A stretch of DNA of 15,457 bases from CAXBES01 sp965367015. GTDB lineage: Bacteria; Bacteroidota; Bacteroidia; Flavobacteriales; Flavobacteriaceae. The translations under genes were made by a program, and so were the position numbers. Below are positions 1 to 8,334 of the stretch, piece after piece (position 1 is the stretch's first letter; each line of letters starts with the position of its first letter). The stretch spans positions 1 to 15,457 of the forward strand of contig CBDUGY010000067.1 in assembly GCA_965367015.1 (NCBI GenBank). Direction: 5' to 3'. The notes below the pieces were generated by a model. That model was not told where the DNA came from. It did no database searches and saw only the letters and a program-made list of their open reading frames with translations.

Positions 1-1872
1 ATTTACAGAAGATCGTCTCTGGGAACCTACTATGTTTACGATTTAGCAGCAAAACAATTGACAAAGGTTTCTGAAGATAAAATCCAGGAGCCAACTTTTA
101 ACGGTGATGGAACTATGATTGCATATGGCTTAGATAACAATCTATATGTAAAAGATCTCAAAACGAATATTACTTCACAGATAACTACAGACGGTAAAAA
201 GAATAGTATAATAAATGGTATTACCGATTGGGTGTATGAAGAGGAATTTTCCTTTGTGAGAGCTTTCGACTGGAATAAAAATGGTGATAGATTAGCTTAC
301 ATAAAATTCGATGAAACTGAAGTTCCTGAATTTTCGATGGATATCTACGGAAAAGAACTGTATCAAACACAACAAGTTTTTAAGTATCCTAAAGCCGGGG
401 AAGCTAATGCAAAGGTCTCTTTGCATTTATATGATTTAAAATCTGGTAAGACCAGCGATGTAGATTTGTCGAAATATAACAGCTATTATATTCCCAGATT
501 AAAATGGACCAAAGATTCGAAAATCTTAAGTGTACAACTTACAAACCGCCACCAGGATGTCCTCGATTTAGTTTTTGTAGATGCGGAAAAAAATACAAGT
601 TCATTGATCCTTCAGGAAAAAGATGATGCTTATGTTGATGTCACCGATGATTTAACATTTCTTGAAAATAACAGTTTCATCTGGACAAGTGAAAAAGATG
701 GTTGGAACCATATTTATCACTACGATAAAAATGGCAAATTAATCAACCAAATCACCAAAGGTCCTTGGGAAGTAACGAGTTATTATGGCTTCGATCCAAA
801 TACAGGGCGCGTATATTATCAAAGTACTGAAAATGGAAGTATCAATCGTGATGTCTATTCGGTAATGCGTAATGGTAAGAATAAGGTTCGATTATCTACT
901 CAAACAGGAATGAATAGTGCATCTTTCAGTAAAGATTTTTCATATTATATAAATACATTCCACGATACCAATACGCCTTATGAATTTACATTACATGAAG
1001 CGAGAACAGGGAATAAATTGAGAGATATTGTCGATAATTCTACACTAAAAAAGGAATTGAAAGACTATAAAATATCTCCCAAGGAATTTTCGACCATTAA
1101 AGTAAATGGAAATGATTTGAACATGTACATGATAAAACCTTTGAATTTCGATCCGAATAAGGAATATCCATTATTTATGTATCAGTATTCCGGTCCGGGG
1201 TCACAGCAAGTTGCTAACCGGTGGAATGGGACTAATGACTACTGGCATCAGATGTTGGCACAGCAGGGATTTATAATAGCGTGTGTCGACGGCAGAGGTA
1301 CCGGATTGAAAGGCAGAGACTTTAAAAAAGTAACTCAAAATGAATTAGGGAAATATGAGGTGGAAGATCAAATAGCAGCTGCAAAGAAGTTAGGAGAGTT
1401 GCCATATATAGATGAAGATCGCATTGGTATTTGGGGATGGAGTTATGGTGGATTCATGTCTTCTAACGCACTATTTCAGGGTGCAGACACCTTTTCGATG
1501 GCTATTGCAGTTGCACCTGTGAGTAGCTGGAGATTTTATGATACTATCTATACGGAACGTTACATGACAACTCCGCAGGAAAACGCTTCAGGCTATGATG
1601 AGAACTCTCCAATTTCTCATGTCGATAAGTTGGAAGGCGATTTTCTTCTGGTCCACGGTAGTGCCGATGATAATGTTCATGCCCAGAATACAATGCGATT
1701 AGTGGAAGCTTTAGTGCAGGCGAATAAACCATTTGATTGGGCTGTGTATCCCGACAAAAATCACGGAATTTTTGGTGGAAACACCCGTTTGCATTTATAT
1801 TCAAAAATGACACGTTTTGTCAAAGAAACACTAGGACAACCAAAAGATAATCTTATCAACATAAAAAACTAA
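1..1872 (+). CDS. Dipeptidyl peptidase IV (S9B prolyl oligopeptidase family), 5' end missing
   Basis: The reading frame is open from base 1, so the gene begins outside the window; 623 residues are visible and roughly 100 N-terminal ones (including the signal peptide) are missing compared with usual flavobacterial lengths of about 720. The enzyme removes X-Pro or X-Ala dipeptides from peptide N-termini, normally in the periplasm or at the cell surface. Residues 1 to about 350 belong to the beta-propeller and contain the DWVYEEE motif, with the glutamates at visible residues 80-82 that hold the substrate amino group in DPP IV. The C-terminal alpha/beta-hydrolase domain shows Ser481 in GWSYGG (base 1441), Asp556 in GSADDNVH (1666) and His588 in DKNHG (1762). 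Tyr396 in YQYSGPG is the likely oxyanion residue. Spacing of the triad matches human DPP4 from memory. The double-glutamate motif favours DPP IV over acylaminoacyl peptidase or prolyl oligopeptidase. A 22-base gap leads to the first POT transporter, so co-transcription is likely. Confidence 0.95.
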   Translation: MYRRSSLGTYYVYDLAAKQLTKVSEDKIQEPTFNGDGTMIAYGLDNNLYVKDLKTNITSQITTDGKKNSIINGITDWVYEEEFSFVRAFDWNKNGDRLAYIKFDETEVPEFSMDIYGKELYQTQQVFKYPKAGEANAKVSLHLYDLKSGKTSDVDLSKYNSYYIPRLKWTKDSKILSVQLTNRHQDVLDLVFVDAEKNTSSLILQEKDDAYVDVTDDLTFLENNSFIWTSEKDGWNHIYHYDKNGKLINQITKGPWEVTSYYGFDPNTGRVYYQSTENGSINRDVYSVMRNGKNKVRLSTQTGMNSASFSKDFSYYINTFHDTNTPYEFTLHEARTGNKLRDIVDNSTLKKELKDYKISPKEFSTIKVNGNDLNMYMIKPLNFDPNKEYPLFMYQYSGPGSQQVANRWNGTNDYWHQMLAQQGFIIACVDGRGTGLKGRDFKKVTQNELGKYEVEDQIAAAKKLGELPYIDEDRIGIWGWSYGGFMSSNALFQGADTFSMAIAVAPVSSWRFYDTIYTERYMTTPQENASGYDENSPISHVDKLEGDFLLVHGSADDNVHAQNTMRLVEALVQANKPFDWAVYPDKNHGIFGGNTRLHLYSKMTRFVKETLGQPKDNLINIKN

Positions 1873-1894
1873 TCAATAACCTAATTTCAACTAT

Positions 1895-3283
1895 ATGGCA
1901 GCCACAATACAAAATCAAAAGGAATTATTTGGACATCCGGTAGGACTTTACGTTCTGTTCTTTACCGAAATGTGGGAACGTTTTTCATACTATGGAATGC
2001 GTGCAATTTTGGTACTTTACTTAGTAGCTGCTACTACGGGAGACAATGTAGGCCTGGGTTGGAGTAATGGAGAAGCCTTAGCATTATATGGATGGTACAC
2101 TATGCTAGTGTATGTTGCCTCTATTCCCGGGGGATGGATAGCCGACAAATTTTTGGGTCAGAAAAAGTCTGTATTATATGGTGGAATTCTCCTTGTTGCC
2201 GGACATAGTATACTTGCCGTTGAACAAATGTGGGCGTTTTATACCGGACTCGGTTTGATTATTGCCGGAGTGGGACTATTAAAACCAAATATCTCTACTA
2301 TGGTGGGTGGACTTTATAAGCAAGGTGATATTCGCAGAGATAAAGGTTTTACAATTTTCTACATAGGTATTAATGTTGGAGCCTTTTTAGCTGCTCTGGT
2401 AGTTGGATATGTGGGAGAAGTGCATGGATGGCATTATGGATTCGGACTTGCAGGAATTGGGATGGCTCTTGGATTAATTCAATATTTAGCCGGTCAGAAA
2501 CATTTGAAGCACGTGGGAAATTTTTCAGGAACTTCTGAAAATGAGGAGGAAAAAGCTGCGATGAAACGACCTTTAACAAAAGTAGAGAAGGACCGAGTTA
2601 TTGTTTTATTTATTTCATTTTTATTGGTGATAGTTTTTTGGGGAGCCTTTGAACAAGCTGGTGGATTGATGAATATTTATGCGTCAGAAAAGACCGATAG
2701 AATGCTAATGGGCTGGGAAGTTCCCGCGTCATGGTTCCAATCGCTCAATGCGATGTTCATCATTTTCTTGGGGACAAGTGTTGCGGCTTATTGGGCGGCG
2801 AGAAAGCTAAAAGGAAAGGTGTCCACTTCATTATTTAAAATGATTGTGGGACTTATAATAATGGGGACAGGATTCTTTTTTATGACTGCAGCCGCAGGAC
2901 AGTATGAAAGTAACGGATCTTCTGCTATGTACTGGTTGGTATTAGCCTACCTATTTCATACAGTCGGAGAACTGTGTATTTCGCCGGTTGCACTTTCTTA
3001 TATTACCAAGCTCGCTCCACTCAAATATGCTTCCTTGATGATGGGTGTATATTTTGCAATGACTGGTTTTGGAAACAAACTAGCCGGACTTTTAGGAGAA
3101 GCTTCAGAATCCCTTGGAGAATACACTATTTTCACTGGTATCGCTGTCTTTTGTGTCGTTTTTGGATTGCTAGTAATGCTCTTCAGAAAGAAACTCGAAA
3201 AACTAACCCATGGTGCAGAAGATAACGAACGTGAGATGAAAGAAACTGAAGGATACGAAATTGCTGATCCGGATATAAACTAA
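1895..3283 (+). CDS. POT/PTR2-family proton-coupled di/tripeptide transporter, 12-helix form
   Basis: This 462-residue inner-membrane protein belongs to the POT (PTR2) branch of the major facilitator superfamily, which imports di- and tripeptides with protons. The proton/peptide motif ExxERFxYYG on helix 1 is intact (Glu25, Glu28, Arg29). Lys130 lies in LLKPNIST on helix 4, FYIGINVGAF is the second PTR2 signature, FWGAFEQ carries the helix 7 glutamate, and GELCISPVALSY carries the helix 10 glutamate. Only about 52 residues separate the end of helix 6 from the FEQ motif. That leaves a charged linker (GTSENEEEKAAMKR) with no room for the extra helix pair many bacterial POT proteins carry, so a plain 12-helix topology is inferred. 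The ATG at 1895 gives the expected short N-terminus. It sits 22 bases after the DPP IV stop and 24 bases before a paralogous transporter, which suggests a peptide capture operon. Substrate preference cannot be read from sequence. Confidence 0.95.
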   Translation: MAATIQNQKELFGHPVGLYVLFFTEMWERFSYYGMRAILVLYLVAATTGDNVGLGWSNGEALALYGWYTMLVYVASIPGGWIADKFLGQKKSVLYGGILLVAGHSILAVEQMWAFYTGLGLIIAGVGLLKPNISTMVGGLYKQGDIRRDKGFTIFYIGINVGAFLAALVVGYVGEVHGWHYGFGLAGIGMALGLIQYLAGQKHLKHVGNFSGTSENEEEKAAMKRPLTKVEKDRVIVLFISFLLVIVFWGAFEQAGGLMNIYASEKTDRMLMGWEVPASWFQSLNAMFIIFLGTSVAAYWAARKLKGKVSTSLFKMIVGLIIMGTGFFFMTAAAGQYESNGSSAMYWLVLAYLFHTVGELCISPVALSYITKLAPLKYASLMMGVYFAMTGFGNKLAGLLGEASESLGEYTIFTGIAVFCVVFGLLVMLFRKKLEKLTHGAEDNEREMKETEGYEIADPDIN

Positions 3284-3307
3284 TTTCTCTTCTAAATACT
3301 TTTAAAT

Positions 3308-5059
3308 ATGAATGCAGATATTGAAAATCTATTTAAAGACAAAGTTTTAGGGCATCCCGCGGGACTTTTTGTGCTTTTCTTTACCGAAATGTGGGAACGT
3401 TTTTCGTATTACGGAATGCGAGCTCTTCTCGTTATGTTCTTTACCGCCTCCTTAATGGATGGAGGTTGGGGCTGGCCTAGAGAACACGCTTTTGCTATAT
3501 TTGGTACTTATACATCCTTGGTGTATCTCTCAACTCTATTGGGAGGTTATATGGCAGATAAAAAAATAGGATATCGCTGGGCAGTTGTTATTGGCGCGTT
3601 ATTAATGACTTTGGGGCATGCCTGTATGGCAATTGAAGCTCCATTCTTTATATATACAGGATTGACCTTATTGGTGTTTGGAAGTGGTTTTTTTAAACCA
3701 AATATGACTTCCATAATTTCTGAAATGTATGTAGACAGACCCGAAAAGAAAGATGGTGCTTATACCATTTTCTATATGGGTGTGAATGCAGGAGCGTTTC
3801 TCGGAATTTTGTTGTGCGGTTACTTAGGTGAAAAAATAGGTTGGAGCTGGGGCTTTGGTGTTGCAGGTATTTTTATGCTATTTGGATTGTTACAATTTTG
3901 GTTCGCACAAAATATCTTCGGAAAAATAGGTCTGAAGCCTGAAAATAAAGGTGAACTTGTAGAGGATATAATGGATGATGATACTAATAAGCCTAATCCT
4001 TTTACTTCGTTGCAGTTAGGAATAATAGTTGTAGCAGCTGTTTTAGGCTTAGCTTGGATTTTAAATGATCCCGTCTCAAAAATTTCTGAAGGAGCGTACG
4101 ATCTATTTGGTTTTTCAGCCTTTGGAATGGCCGGGTCAAATATAGTTATACTTACGGCCTTACTTCTGTTTATACTACTACTCATTATACGAATCCCTAA
4201 GTACACAAGAATCGTCAGAGATAGAATGTTAGCCGTAGTATTCTTTGCATTTATCACAATATTTTTCTGGGCTATTTTTGAACAGGCTCCGGGGTCGTTA
4301 ACTATTTTTGCTCGTGACTATACACAACGGGTCTTAGAAGGGGATTCGGCATTAATTTTTAAAATCATAAATTCCTTGATGACTTTAATTCCTTTGGGTA
4401 TCATAACCTGGGTACTCTGGCTGTTATTCAAAAGGACATTCGCTAAATATGCACTCTCTAATGTATTTTTAGCAACGAGTTTTGTAATAATCTGGGGAAT
4501 TGCACTTTGGATGCTTTATACGGAATATTTAAAAGACATCGCTGAAGTTCCAGCTTCATGGTTTGGCGTATTAAACTCATTGTTTATTATTGCCTTTGCA
4601 CCACTTTTTTCGAAATGGTGGGAAAGTAAATACAACCCTAACGCCAATATGAAATACGCATTAGGAATGATACTTTTAGGAATCGGTATGGCATGTGTGG
4701 CAATTGGTGCTGCAGATATTCCGGTTGGAGCAAAAACAGCTTCAGTTAGTATGATATGGTTAATTCTTGTCTACTTCTTTCATACTATGGGAGAATTATG
4801 TATCTCTCCGGTTGCACTTTCTTACGTAAGTAAACTGGTTCCGGGTAGAATGATTGCGATGATGTTCGGTATTTGGTACCTGGCGGTAGCAATTGGTATG
4901 AAACTGGCGGGTGTTTTTGGAGAAGCTTCAGAAGGGATTGCTCAGGCAGAAGGTTTAAGTTACTTCTTCTGGTTACTTACAGCTGTTGCAGTTGGCCTCG
5001 GAATTCTCTCGGCATTGCTTTATCCTGTGATTAAGAAATTAATGCACGGCGTGAGATAG
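3308..5059 (+). CDS. POT/PTR2-family peptide transporter with two extra membrane insertions
   Basis: This is a 583-residue paralogue of the transporter just upstream and a proton-coupled peptide importer by family. Glu27, Glu30 and Arg31 form the ExxER motif. FFKPNMTS, FYMGVNAGAF, FWAIFEQ and GELCISPVALSY match the other POT signatures. It is 121 residues longer than its neighbour. The linker between helix 6 and the FEQ motif is about 124 residues against 52, and includes two hydrophobic segments (around GIIVVAAVLGLAWIL and NIVILTALLLFILLLIIRI) in the usual place of the bacterial HA/HB helix pair. A second expansion follows helix 7: 88 residues from FEQ to EVPASWF, against 22 in the neighbour, again with two hydrophobic segments. 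All core functional residues are kept, so it should still transport. A strong terminator begins 18 bases after the stop, marking the end of the operon. Substrate is unknown; the different architecture suggests a different range from its neighbour. Confidence 0.94.
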   Translation: MNADIENLFKDKVLGHPAGLFVLFFTEMWERFSYYGMRALLVMFFTASLMDGGWGWPREHAFAIFGTYTSLVYLSTLLGGYMADKKIGYRWAVVIGALLMTLGHACMAIEAPFFIYTGLTLLVFGSGFFKPNMTSIISEMYVDRPEKKDGAYTIFYMGVNAGAFLGILLCGYLGEKIGWSWGFGVAGIFMLFGLLQFWFAQNIFGKIGLKPENKGELVEDIMDDDTNKPNPFTSLQLGIIVVAAVLGLAWILNDPVSKISEGAYDLFGFSAFGMAGSNIVILTALLLFILLLIIRIPKYTRIVRDRMLAVVFFAFITIFFWAIFEQAPGSLTIFARDYTQRVLEGDSALIFKIINSLMTLIPLGIITWVLWLLFKRTFAKYALSNVFLATSFVIIWGIALWMLYTEYLKDIAEVPASWFGVLNSLFIIAFAPLFSKWWESKYNPNANMKYALGMILLGIGMACVAIGAADIPVGAKTASVSMIWLILVYFFHTMGELCISPVALSYVSKLVPGRMIAMMFGIWYLAVAIGMKLAGVFGEASEGIAQAEGLSYFFWLLTAVAVGLGILSALLYPVIKKLMHGVR

Positions 5060-5077
5060 TATACAATACTTTAGTAA

Positions 5078-5107
5078 AAAAAACGTTCCAATTTTGGAAC
5101 GTTTTTT
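5078..5107 (+). terminator. Intrinsic terminator closing the peptidase/transporter operon
   Basis: A perfect 13-bp inverted repeat (arms 5078-5090 and 5095-5107, core CGTTCCA/TGGAACG) surrounds the 4-base loop ATTT. The right arm ends in six T's and is followed by GTTT. It lies 18 bases after the second POT stop codon and before a gene on the same strand. The A-tract on the left arm means it could also stop transcription from the other strand, but no - strand gene reads into it here. Confidence 0.9.
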
Positions 5108-5116
5108 GTTTCAACT

Positions 5117-5134
5117 ATTTTCAATATTGAAAAT
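5117..5134. promoter_or_regulatory. 18-bp perfect AT-rich palindrome upstream of the thioredoxin-fold gene
   Basis: The 18 bases ATTTTCAATATTGAAAAT read the same on both strands. The site ends eight bases before the ATG at 5143 and starts nine bases after the terminator. In this position it could be an operator for a dimeric regulator or a hairpin at the 5' end of the mRNA. In AT-rich DNA a palindrome of this length can arise by chance, so function is only a possibility. I see no clear TAnnTTTG element in this short gap. Confidence 0.3.
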
Positions 5135-5142
5135 TGACCTTT

Positions 5143-5682
5143 ATGAAAAAAGTAATACTAATTGTTGTTCTCCTGTTTGTTGGATCTGTTCAAGCTCAGA
5201 AAATTAATTGGATAACAATGAATGAGGCTTTGGCCGCTCAAAAAAAGACACCCAAAAAGATTATCATGGATGTTTATACAATTTGGTGCGGACCCTGCAA
5301 ATTGATGGATAAGAATACTTTTAGCAACAAAAAAGTGATCGATTATATTAATGAAAATTATTATGCGGTAAAGTTTAATGCCGAAGGTACCGAAGAAATT
5401 ACCTTTGATGATTTCACTTACACCAACCCGAATTATCAGGAAGGAAGAAAGGGAAGAAATACAACTCATTTTTTTGCAGACGCATTGAAATTACAAGGCT
5501 ATCCAAGTATCGTTTTCTTTAAAGACGACGGGGAATTAATTCAGGCTATTCCAGGTTATAAAACACCTCAACAACTTGAGATTTATTTAAAAATGATCGC
5601 CAGTGATGATTATCTGGAGGTGTTGACGGTAGAAGAATGGCAGGATTATCAGCAAAATTTTAAAAGCACATTCAAAGAGTAG
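5143..5682 (+). CDS. Exported thioredoxin-fold protein with WCGPC active site
   Basis: The 179-residue product begins with a clear signal peptide (MKKVILIVVLLFVGSVQA, probable cleavage before QKINW), so it should act in the periplasm. The active site WCGPC has cysteines at residues 49 and 52. LQGYPSIVFF supplies the cis-proline (Pro121) expected in the thioredoxin fold. About 30 polar residues (81-112) separate the central strand from the cis-Pro region, longer than in classical thioredoxin and typical of thioredoxin_7-like periplasmic proteins. It could reduce or form disulfides in exported proteins; the direction cannot be told from sequence, and no dedicated membrane electron donor is nearby. 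The ATG at 5143 is preferred over an in-frame TTG at 5134, since it places the lysines and hydrophobic core of the signal peptide correctly and the TTG overlaps the palindrome. It is a single gene between a terminator and the convergent comEC. Confidence 0.88.
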   Translation: MKKVILIVVLLFVGSVQAQKINWITMNEALAAQKKTPKKIIMDVYTIWCGPCKLMDKNTFSNKKVIDYINENYYAVKFNAEGTEEITFDDFTYTNPNYQEGRKGRNTTHFFADALKLQGYPSIVFFKDDGELIQAIPGYKTPQQLEIYLKMIASDDYLEVLTVEEWQDYQQNFKSTFKE

Positions 5683-5703
5683 CGTTTTTAGTTAAGTGTT
5701 TCA

Positions 5704-7737
5704 CTACTCTATGATGAAGGCTCCCTTGGCTCCAGTATGGTGAAAGGGGAGCTTTTTATTTTTACAAGTAATTTCCCATCTATCTATATACGAACTGTAA
5801 TTGCTCCCATCGGCAACTATTATTTCAGGCTGCAAACTATCAATTAAACGTTCTAGATGAAGCTTCGGACTCTCAATAAGTATAATAATATCGGCAGTTG
5901 ATTGTTGTGGATAAACACTGGAGCTATCTATGATTAACATACGGGTTTTGTTATATTTTAAATATTTCGGCAATTCTTCTTCGGAAAGAGCTTCTATATT
6001 CAGTGCAGTTCGATATCCTTTAATCGGATAAGAATTTTTAAGTTCTTCTAAGGTATTTCTTCGAAATATTCGCAACTGCTCCTTATTTTTAGATGCCAAA
6101 ATAGTGCTTCGACTCTTGTGAAATAACAATAATTGATTTGTTGAATTTTGCTGTTTGTCCCAAATAAAGACGCAGATTAGTAACGCGAACCAAACAGTGC
6201 TTAAAATTAATTTGCTATAGCTGAAAGACTTCCAAAGAAATATCAGCGAAGCAATTAATAGATAACTACCTAATAACTTACCTTCCGAAAAGTGAATCTC
6301 GCTGAACAGGAAAGTATCTTGTTGTGCAACCCAATTAATAAAGGTATTTAAATACTTAATTATAGTATTGTAAGTCAAAGACACCCAATTTGGAAGTGCA
6401 TTTGAAGCTGCAAGTATAACGATAATAATTCCTCCCGCTAAAAGCATAGAAAGTACCGGTAATACCATAATATTAGTTAGGAAGAATAAACCTGGAAACT
6501 GATGAAAGTAATACAATGAAAGAGGCGCTAATCCTATTTGAGCCGCAAAACTAACCGTTGATACATCCCAAAGTAGTTTGTCGACGAAGAATTTAGGCCG
6601 ATAGTATTTAGTTAATTTAGGTTGAATAACGATGATTGATAGCACGGCTAGATAGCTCAATTGAAATCCAATATGTAAAATCAATAATGGGTTTATTAAT
6701 AGTAATAAAAAATAAGAAAGGAATAAAGTATTAACTGTACTGGTTTGCCTGTCAATTGCCGTGGCAAATGCGAAGAGCGAAAACATGGTGACGGCTCTGG
6801 TTACTGATGGTGAGAGTCCTGTAATAAATGCGAAGCCCCATAGACAAATAATCAAGAGTGCACTGCGAATTATACGACCATATTTAAGATAGTTCAGAAA
6901 CGATAATACTTTTGAAAATAGTAAAAAAAGTATACCAACATGAAGCCCGGATACGGCTAGAATATGCACTGCGCCCGCAGCGGCATAATTACTGTATAGC
7001 TCTCTGCTAATGTCTCTCTTCTGGCCCAAAACCAAGGCTTGTAGAATGGCTCGCTGATCCTTTTCTATGCTGGTTTTTTCTAATTTTTTTATAAGATATT
7101 CTCGTGATTTTTCTGCGAGCCCCTTTAATGTTAATCCTCCCAAAGTCTTTTTTACAATGTATTCCTCTTTTAGGCGTATTTCATGATACACTCCTAATGT
7201 CTTCATGTATTTGGAGTAATTAAATTGGTGCGGATTTAATGGTGTACGTATTTTACTTAAATGCACATATACAAGCAGTACGTCGTCTATAACTGGTGCC
7301 GCTGATAGCGAATCCATTGGGATATATAATAAACATCGCCCTAGAACAGACTTTCCATTAATCGCCTGAACAGATGCGATATATTTTTTGTTATATCGAT
7401 CAGGTTTAATTATTTCCACAACTTTTAATTGGACCAGGTTTCTTTCCGAAGTACTTTTTACTACCGCATGTGAATAGTGAGAATTTTGAAATTTTGGGAG
7501 TCGGCTTTGATAATTGAAACAGCCAATTAAAAAAAAACTAATGAAGGCCACACTTCCAAAGAAAATGTTTTGGAATAATTGTGTACGGCTAATTAGCCAT
7601 GAAATAATTAGAAACAACACAGAAATACATAGGGCAGGAAGAGTATTGAATAGGTTGAGACTCAAGAAATACGCACTTAGGATCCCAAGAGTTAAAAAAA
7701 AAGAAAATTTTACAATTGCGTAATTGATGAACTTCAC
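5704..7737 (-). CDS. comEC: ComEC/Rec2-family DNA uptake channel with degenerate C-terminal domain
   Basis: This 677-residue polytopic inner-membrane protein is the family that carries single-stranded DNA into the cytoplasm during natural transformation. Three hydrophobic segments lie in residues 5-75. A soluble DUF4131/OB-like region follows (about 90-195, with NPHQFNYSKYM). The Competence channel domain spans about 230-520 and has the hallmark ILAVSGLHVGIL at 259-270 plus many membrane helices. Residues 535-677 sit where the metallo-beta-lactamase-like nuclease domain is found in Bacillus-type ComEC, but no HxHxDH metal-binding motif is present, so nuclease activity is not expected. The start is a GTG at 7737, since no ATG lies nearby upstream in frame and the signal-anchor helix begins directly after it. 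It is the last gene of the - strand run, 50 bases after the NlpC/P60 gene, and is convergent with the thioredoxin-fold gene (21-base gap). Confidence 0.93.
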   Translation of the reverse strand: MKFINYAIVKFSFFLTLGILSAYFLSLNLFNTLPALCISVLFLIISWLISRTQLFQNIFFGSVAFISFFLIGCFNYQSRLPKFQNSHYSHAVVKSTSERNLVQLKVVEIIKPDRYNKKYIASVQAINGKSVLGRCLLYIPMDSLSAAPVIDDVLLVYVHLSKIRTPLNPHQFNYSKYMKTLGVYHEIRLKEEYIVKKTLGGLTLKGLAEKSREYLIKKLEKTSIEKDQRAILQALVLGQKRDISRELYSNYAAAGAVHILAVSGLHVGILFLLFSKVLSFLNYLKYGRIIRSALLIICLWGFAFITGLSPSVTRAVTMFSLFAFATAIDRQTSTVNTLFLSYFLLLLINPLLILHIGFQLSYLAVLSIIVIQPKLTKYYRPKFFVDKLLWDVSTVSFAAQIGLAPLSLYYFHQFPGLFFLTNIMVLPVLSMLLAGGIIIVILAASNALPNWVSLTYNTIIKYLNTFINWVAQQDTFLFSEIHFSEGKLLGSYLLIASLIFLWKSFSYSKLILSTVWFALLICVFIWDKQQNSTNQLLLFHKSRSTILASKNKEQLRIFRRNTLEELKNSYPIKGYRTALNIEALSEEELPKYLKYNKTRMLIIDSSSVYPQQSTADIIILIESPKLHLERLIDSLQPEIIVADGSNYSSYIDRWEITCKNKKLPFHHTGAKGAFIIE

Positions 7738-7787
7738 CCTTTTATAATTGAAAGGGGGAGTTGAAGAACTTTAAAGATAGGGATTTT

Positions 7788-8300
7788 TTAAATCACACGC
7801 CTTGCTTCTATAAAAGCACTTTTCCAGTAACCTTCTTCCATTGAGGATATAATGACGCCTTTTGATGTAGTAGAATGTATAAATAATATTTCGCCACGCC
7901 TGGTTTCTATCACTAAACCAACGTGGTTTATCACTTTTCTGTTTTTATTGGTTTGAAAAAATACCAAATCGCCTTCGGTGGCATCCGATAGAGAAATTTT
8001 TTCTCCTCGTTTTGCCATATCCCGTGAAACTCTAGGGAGTGAGATCTGTTCTTTATTAAACGCCGTATACACAAGACCAGAACAATCCATGCCTCGATTG
8101 GTGGTTCCTCCAAACTTATAACGAGTGCCTTCAAAGGTTTTTGCGTAGGCTACAACATTTTCGAGTTTGTCGTTGATATCGCCTTCAGAAATCGATTTAT
8201 TTTTATAAGATTTGGAAGATTTATGTGAAACGGTCCGCGATGACGATCCGCAGGATGTCATGAATAGCGCTAGCGAAGCAAGTAGGAATAGCTTTTTCAT
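7788..8300 (-). CDS. NlpC/P60 (C40) family lipoprotein, probable cell-wall endopeptidase
   Basis: The 170-residue product starts with a lipoprotein signal (MKKLFLLASLALFMTSC, lipidation Cys17), followed by a serine/lysine-rich linker to about residue 38. The NlpC/P60 domain fills residues 43-170. Cys73 in GMDCSGLVYTAF is the catalytic cysteine, His126 in INHVGLVIE the catalytic histidine, and His142 in FIHST the likely third residue. Family members cut D-gamma-glutamyl-diaminopimelate bonds in peptidoglycan stem peptides, so this is probably a periplasm-facing, membrane-anchored hydrolase. The frame stays open upstream to 8399, but that extension lies over the end of lpxB. The ATG at 8300 gives a textbook lipoprotein signal and leaves a 34-base gap after lpxB, so it is preferred. 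It lies in the middle of the surE-lpxB-comEC run. Confidence 0.92.
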   Translation of the reverse strand: MKKLFLLASLALFMTSCGSSSRTVSHKSSKSYKNKSISEGDINDKLENVVAYAKTFEGTRYKFGGTTNRGMDCSGLVYTAFNKEQISLPRVSRDMAKRGEKISLSDATEGDLVFFQTNKNRKVINHVGLVIETRRGEILFIHSTTSKGVIISSMEEGYWKSAFIEARRVI

Positions 8301-8334
8301 AGGATTTGGTTTTGCTAAAATTATAAAAAAAATA

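Noticed and set aside
3820..4257. 145-residue open frame on the - strand inside the second POT gene
   Set aside because: It lies fully antisense to a transporter with intact family motifs, and its translation is low-complexity serine/isoleucine-rich sequence with no recognisable domain.
5676..5710. Inverted repeat AGAGTAG/CTACTCT across the thioredoxin-fold and comEC stop codons
   Set aside because: Only seven pairs with a 21-base loop and no T-tract after it; too weak to call a terminator.
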